Positions 61,577 to 64,000 of a DNA stretch of 64,000 nt are shown here, piece by piece (the first letter of the stretch is position 1; each line of letters opens with the position of its first letter). The position numbers and the translations under genes are program-made. The notes below the pieces were generated by a model. That model worked only from the letters and a program-made list of their open reading frames with translations, did not search any database and was not told the origin of the DNA. This DNA comes from Bedellia somnulentella. Taxonomy: Eukaryota > Arthropoda > Insecta > Lepidoptera > Bedelliidae. Location of the stretch: contig OY755197.1 of NCBI GenBank assembly GCA_963576735.1, forward strand, positions 9,746,501 to 9,810,500, written 5' to 3'.

Positions 61577-61940
61577 CTTATTAATATTGAATTAATATCA
61601 TCACAGAAATAACACCAAAAAGTTCGACATCAAAACTCAAAACCGAAGCAGATCTAAAACTTTTTTCGCATACATCGCTTTGGCTCAAAACGTTAAGAAT
61701 CCTTACACCATAAAAAAAAGAGAATTTTCGAAAACGCGCGCGATTTATTTCTCAAACTTTTGTTAATATTTCTTTCGTTCGTTTTTCTTTCGTATGTTGC
61801 GTGTTTTATTAAAGTCAGTAAATTAGCTGGAGGAACTAAACTAGTCCAAGATAATGTGTAGGACTGACTAGTTGCTCGCATCACACGCTGTACCGAGTTA
61901 CGCTGAAATTCTGAAACTAAGGCCACGTCCACACTGGTGC
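61577..61940 (-). promoter_or_regulatory. 5' UTR / promoter region of ClC-a (position only)
   Basis: About 360 bp immediately upstream of the exon 1 ATG. It is free of recognisable SINEs until about 61980 and contains a CG-rich patch (CGAAAACGCGCGCG near 61730). No clear TATA box or initiator could be assigned, so the transcription start is unknown. Confidence 0.3.
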
Positions 61941-61982
61941 GTTGTTTTACTATGCAGTTTTATTTTGAAAGTTAAAGAAATG

Positions 61983-62030
61983 TTGTTGATGATGGGTCTC
62001 CAACCGCATCGGGACCCAAAAATCTCTTGG
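61983..62030 (-). mobile_element. SINE1 fragment upstream of ClC-a
   Basis: TGTTGATGATGGGTCTCCAA and CCGCATCGGG. Confidence 0.6.
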
Positions 62031-62104
62031 TGTTAGTATCATAATGCTATAAATTATGATTAGGGTTGTGGGTATACCCATTTTGCCCATATGGCTGGAT
62101 CCGC

Positions 62105-62275
62105 GCTTGTCTTAAAGGATTATTGGGCGATGCGGTTTAGGACCCATCACTAATTACTTTTACTTTACGATCTTTTCCCCACTCATCTTCCAAAAGTGGC
62201 TGAGATATATTTCATTCCAAAGCTTTGTAATCATTTTTAGGGATTAATAGCCGTGAGCTCAAGGATATGTATGTA
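62105..62275 (+). mobile_element. SINE1 fragment upstream of ClC-a
   Basis: GGGCGATGCGGTTTAGGACC .. AATAGCCGTGAGCTCAAG. Confidence 0.7.
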
Positions 62276-62319
62276 TTTATGTAAGAAAATAATACTACGT
62301 TTACATACATAACATACTT

Positions 62320-62572
62320 GCTGTGTAGTGTCAGCTTAGAATATCACTACCCCATTTCTTCCGGTGGGTGTACGTAAGAAGCGACTAACGGTATTGGGGC
62401 TTTTAAGGGATTTTCGGGCGATGCGGTTGGAGACCCATCACTAACAACCTTTACATTACCATCTTTTCCCCATTAAATTTTCCAAAAGTGGCTGAAGAAT
62501 TTTAAATTCCTTAGCTCTGGCTACCCCTTCTAGGGATTTCAAGCCGTGAGTATATGTATGCATGTATGTATA
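62320..62572 (+). mobile_element. SINE1 copy, full length, upstream of ClC-a
   Basis: GCTGTGTAGTGTCAGCTTAG .. GCCGTGAGTATATGTATG. Confidence 0.85.
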
Positions 62573-62811
62573 CATAACAATGTAAAATCGTGATGGCACC
62601 ATCTTTACCGTGCGCAGGATTTGTTAAACTGTTTAGTACGTCCTCGGACCACGATAACTATCATTTATTAACGCTTATTTACTATCACTAATTCGATTCA
62701 ACAAGCAACACCTCATCATTTAGATTTTTTACACTTATTTTAAGGTTCTGCACTGTACTGAATGCTAGTTAAATCTTATTAACTTAATTATGATATGATT
62801 ATGATATGAAC

Positions 62812-63132
62812 AGCCGTAATAACTCAGTGGGTAGAACACCGCTTATCCGGGTTCGGTCTACACGAATTTTTATTTTATAAAGTCATACGTGTGGTTAATT
62901 TATCATGTTTGTTCACCGCGAGGGAAAACATTGTAAGAACACCGCTTGCCGCATGGCTAAGTTGTTCTTTGTCATGTGACAGTGTGTTTGTAGAAAACAG
63001 CGATAGGCCTGGCCCCTTTTACTTGAGTACACTGTCCGAGCAAAACGTGGGTGAATGCAATGTCACGTGATGTTCAGAATTATTAGTACCTATGCCAACC
63101 GCTTCAGGAATAGACGTCGTGAACTATGAGTG
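62812..63132 (+). mobile_element. SINE2 copy, diverged, upstream of ClC-a
   Basis: GCCGTAATAACTCAGTGGGT .. CAACCGCTTCAGGAATAG. Confidence 0.7.
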
Positions 63133-63199
63133 AGTTATTGGGGTTGATATTAGAACTCTATATAATATAACATAACTTGACTGCTACATAAACATCTTG

Positions 63200-64000
63200 A
63201 TTATATATTGAAAACTCCCTTTTTTAAGTATTTTCATATGGCCGCCACCTTTCTTCCGCGAAAACAAAATATATAAAAACTGTTTGCAAAGCAAGATACC
63301 TACGTCATATTTGCAAAGTCTCAGCTAAGAGTAATTATCAGATAAAGATATAATTTATCAAGATTATGCATGTAGGACATTTTGTGTATATACTTCTGTA
63401 ATACAGTAAAAGTAGTATAACAAAACAAACAAACATAAGTGTGTATAGTGGCGGAGAGAGGTACTTAATGTGGTCGGTGTCTGGAGTGGTATGTTCTATG
63501 TCCGCTTTTGGCCACTGAAGCCTTTAGCTCGCGAGCCTTAAGGGCGTCCCCGGAAAAATAGGTTGATATTGATTGTTTGGAAATTCTATAAAGTCTGATT
63601 TGATGATATTGATATGACATGAATAAAATATATGTTGGTGATTAGTTCATGGTGTTAAAGTTTGATGTTTAACATTTTAATAATTTGTTGAAAAATATGA
63701 TGAAAAAAATTGAATTGGAACATGCTTTGTTTTCATAAAAACCGTATAGGCTCCACTGGCATAACATACATGTGAACTCATTATGTGTCTATATACGCGT
63801 AGCTTTAAGATCTGTAACTTTGATGTTTAACTTTTCATTTAAACATTATAGTTATTCAATAAAACTAAATAAACTACATTTATCTTGCGCGCGCGTTTTT
63901 TCCGTCCCTGTCACTCTCAGTAAATTTGACGTAAGAGTGAGCGCAATAGCTGCAAAATGCAGGGAGGCCCTTGATGTGGTCGGTGTCCGAAGTGGTATGT
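63200..64000. other. upstream flank, no gene recognised
   Basis: Contains a 28-bp motif (ATGTGGTCGGTGTC..AGTGGTATGT) at 63467 that recurs at 63973 up to the window end, an undefined repeat cut by the edge. No open frame of note. Confidence 0.4.

Noticed and set aside
19147..62572. Many direct repeats as a CRISPR-like or satellite array
   Set aside because: Copies are irregularly spaced, in both orientations, with SINE tails; the genome is eukaryotic.

Overview
This window is AT-rich arthropod nuclear DNA, almost certainly from a lepidopteran (moth or butterfly). The evidence is an insect-type ClC-2/ClC-a chloride channel gene split into short exons with GT..AG introns, a very high density of short retroposons, and repeat motifs known from Lepidoptera (ends of the type 'CTAGCTGTGCCCGCGAC', 'AAGTGCGAGTT', RTE-like LINE tails). 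No prokaryotic gene structure is present. All exon joins were made by hand from splice sites and reading phase.

The main gene is a complete plasma-membrane chloride channel, ClC-a, on the minus strand from 61576 (ATG) to 17825 (stop). Twenty-three coding exons join in phase to a predicted 954-residue protein: short cytoplasmic N terminus, full ClC membrane domain (GSGIP, GKEGP, GIFVP motifs), CBS1, a long serine/proline-rich linker, CBS2 and a short tail. Exon 1 encodes 27 residues and is separated from exon 2 by a 21.4 kb intron full of repeats.

The 3' flank of the gene (1-17824) holds no host gene I can recognise. It carries an almost undisturbed, apparently full-length CR1/Daphne-like LINE (about 3821-9436, minus strand) with two intact ORFs. 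It lies inside a SINE, with a short target duplication. It also carries a 1,839-bp P-superfamily-like DNA transposon (15360-17198) with 36-bp terminal inverted repeats, a perfect 8-bp target duplication and the split N-terminal half of a THAP domain. MITEs and foldback elements fill much of the rest. The region upstream of exon 1 (61577-64000) holds the likely promoter and more SINEs.

The introns are dominated by three retroposon families, called here SINE1 (about 46 copies or fragments, (TATG)n tail), SINE2 (about 17 copies, tRNA-like head, (TTATG)n tail) and SINE3 (about 7 copies, full tRNA-like cloverleaf). SINE1, SINE2 and an RTE-like LINE share a similar roughly 50-bp 3' end, which suggests that one LINE machinery mobilised all three. 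Other introns hold a decayed Tc1/mariner-type element, truncated LINE reverse transcriptase fragments, three copies of a 138-bp foldback MITE, and a roughly 180-bp direct duplication.
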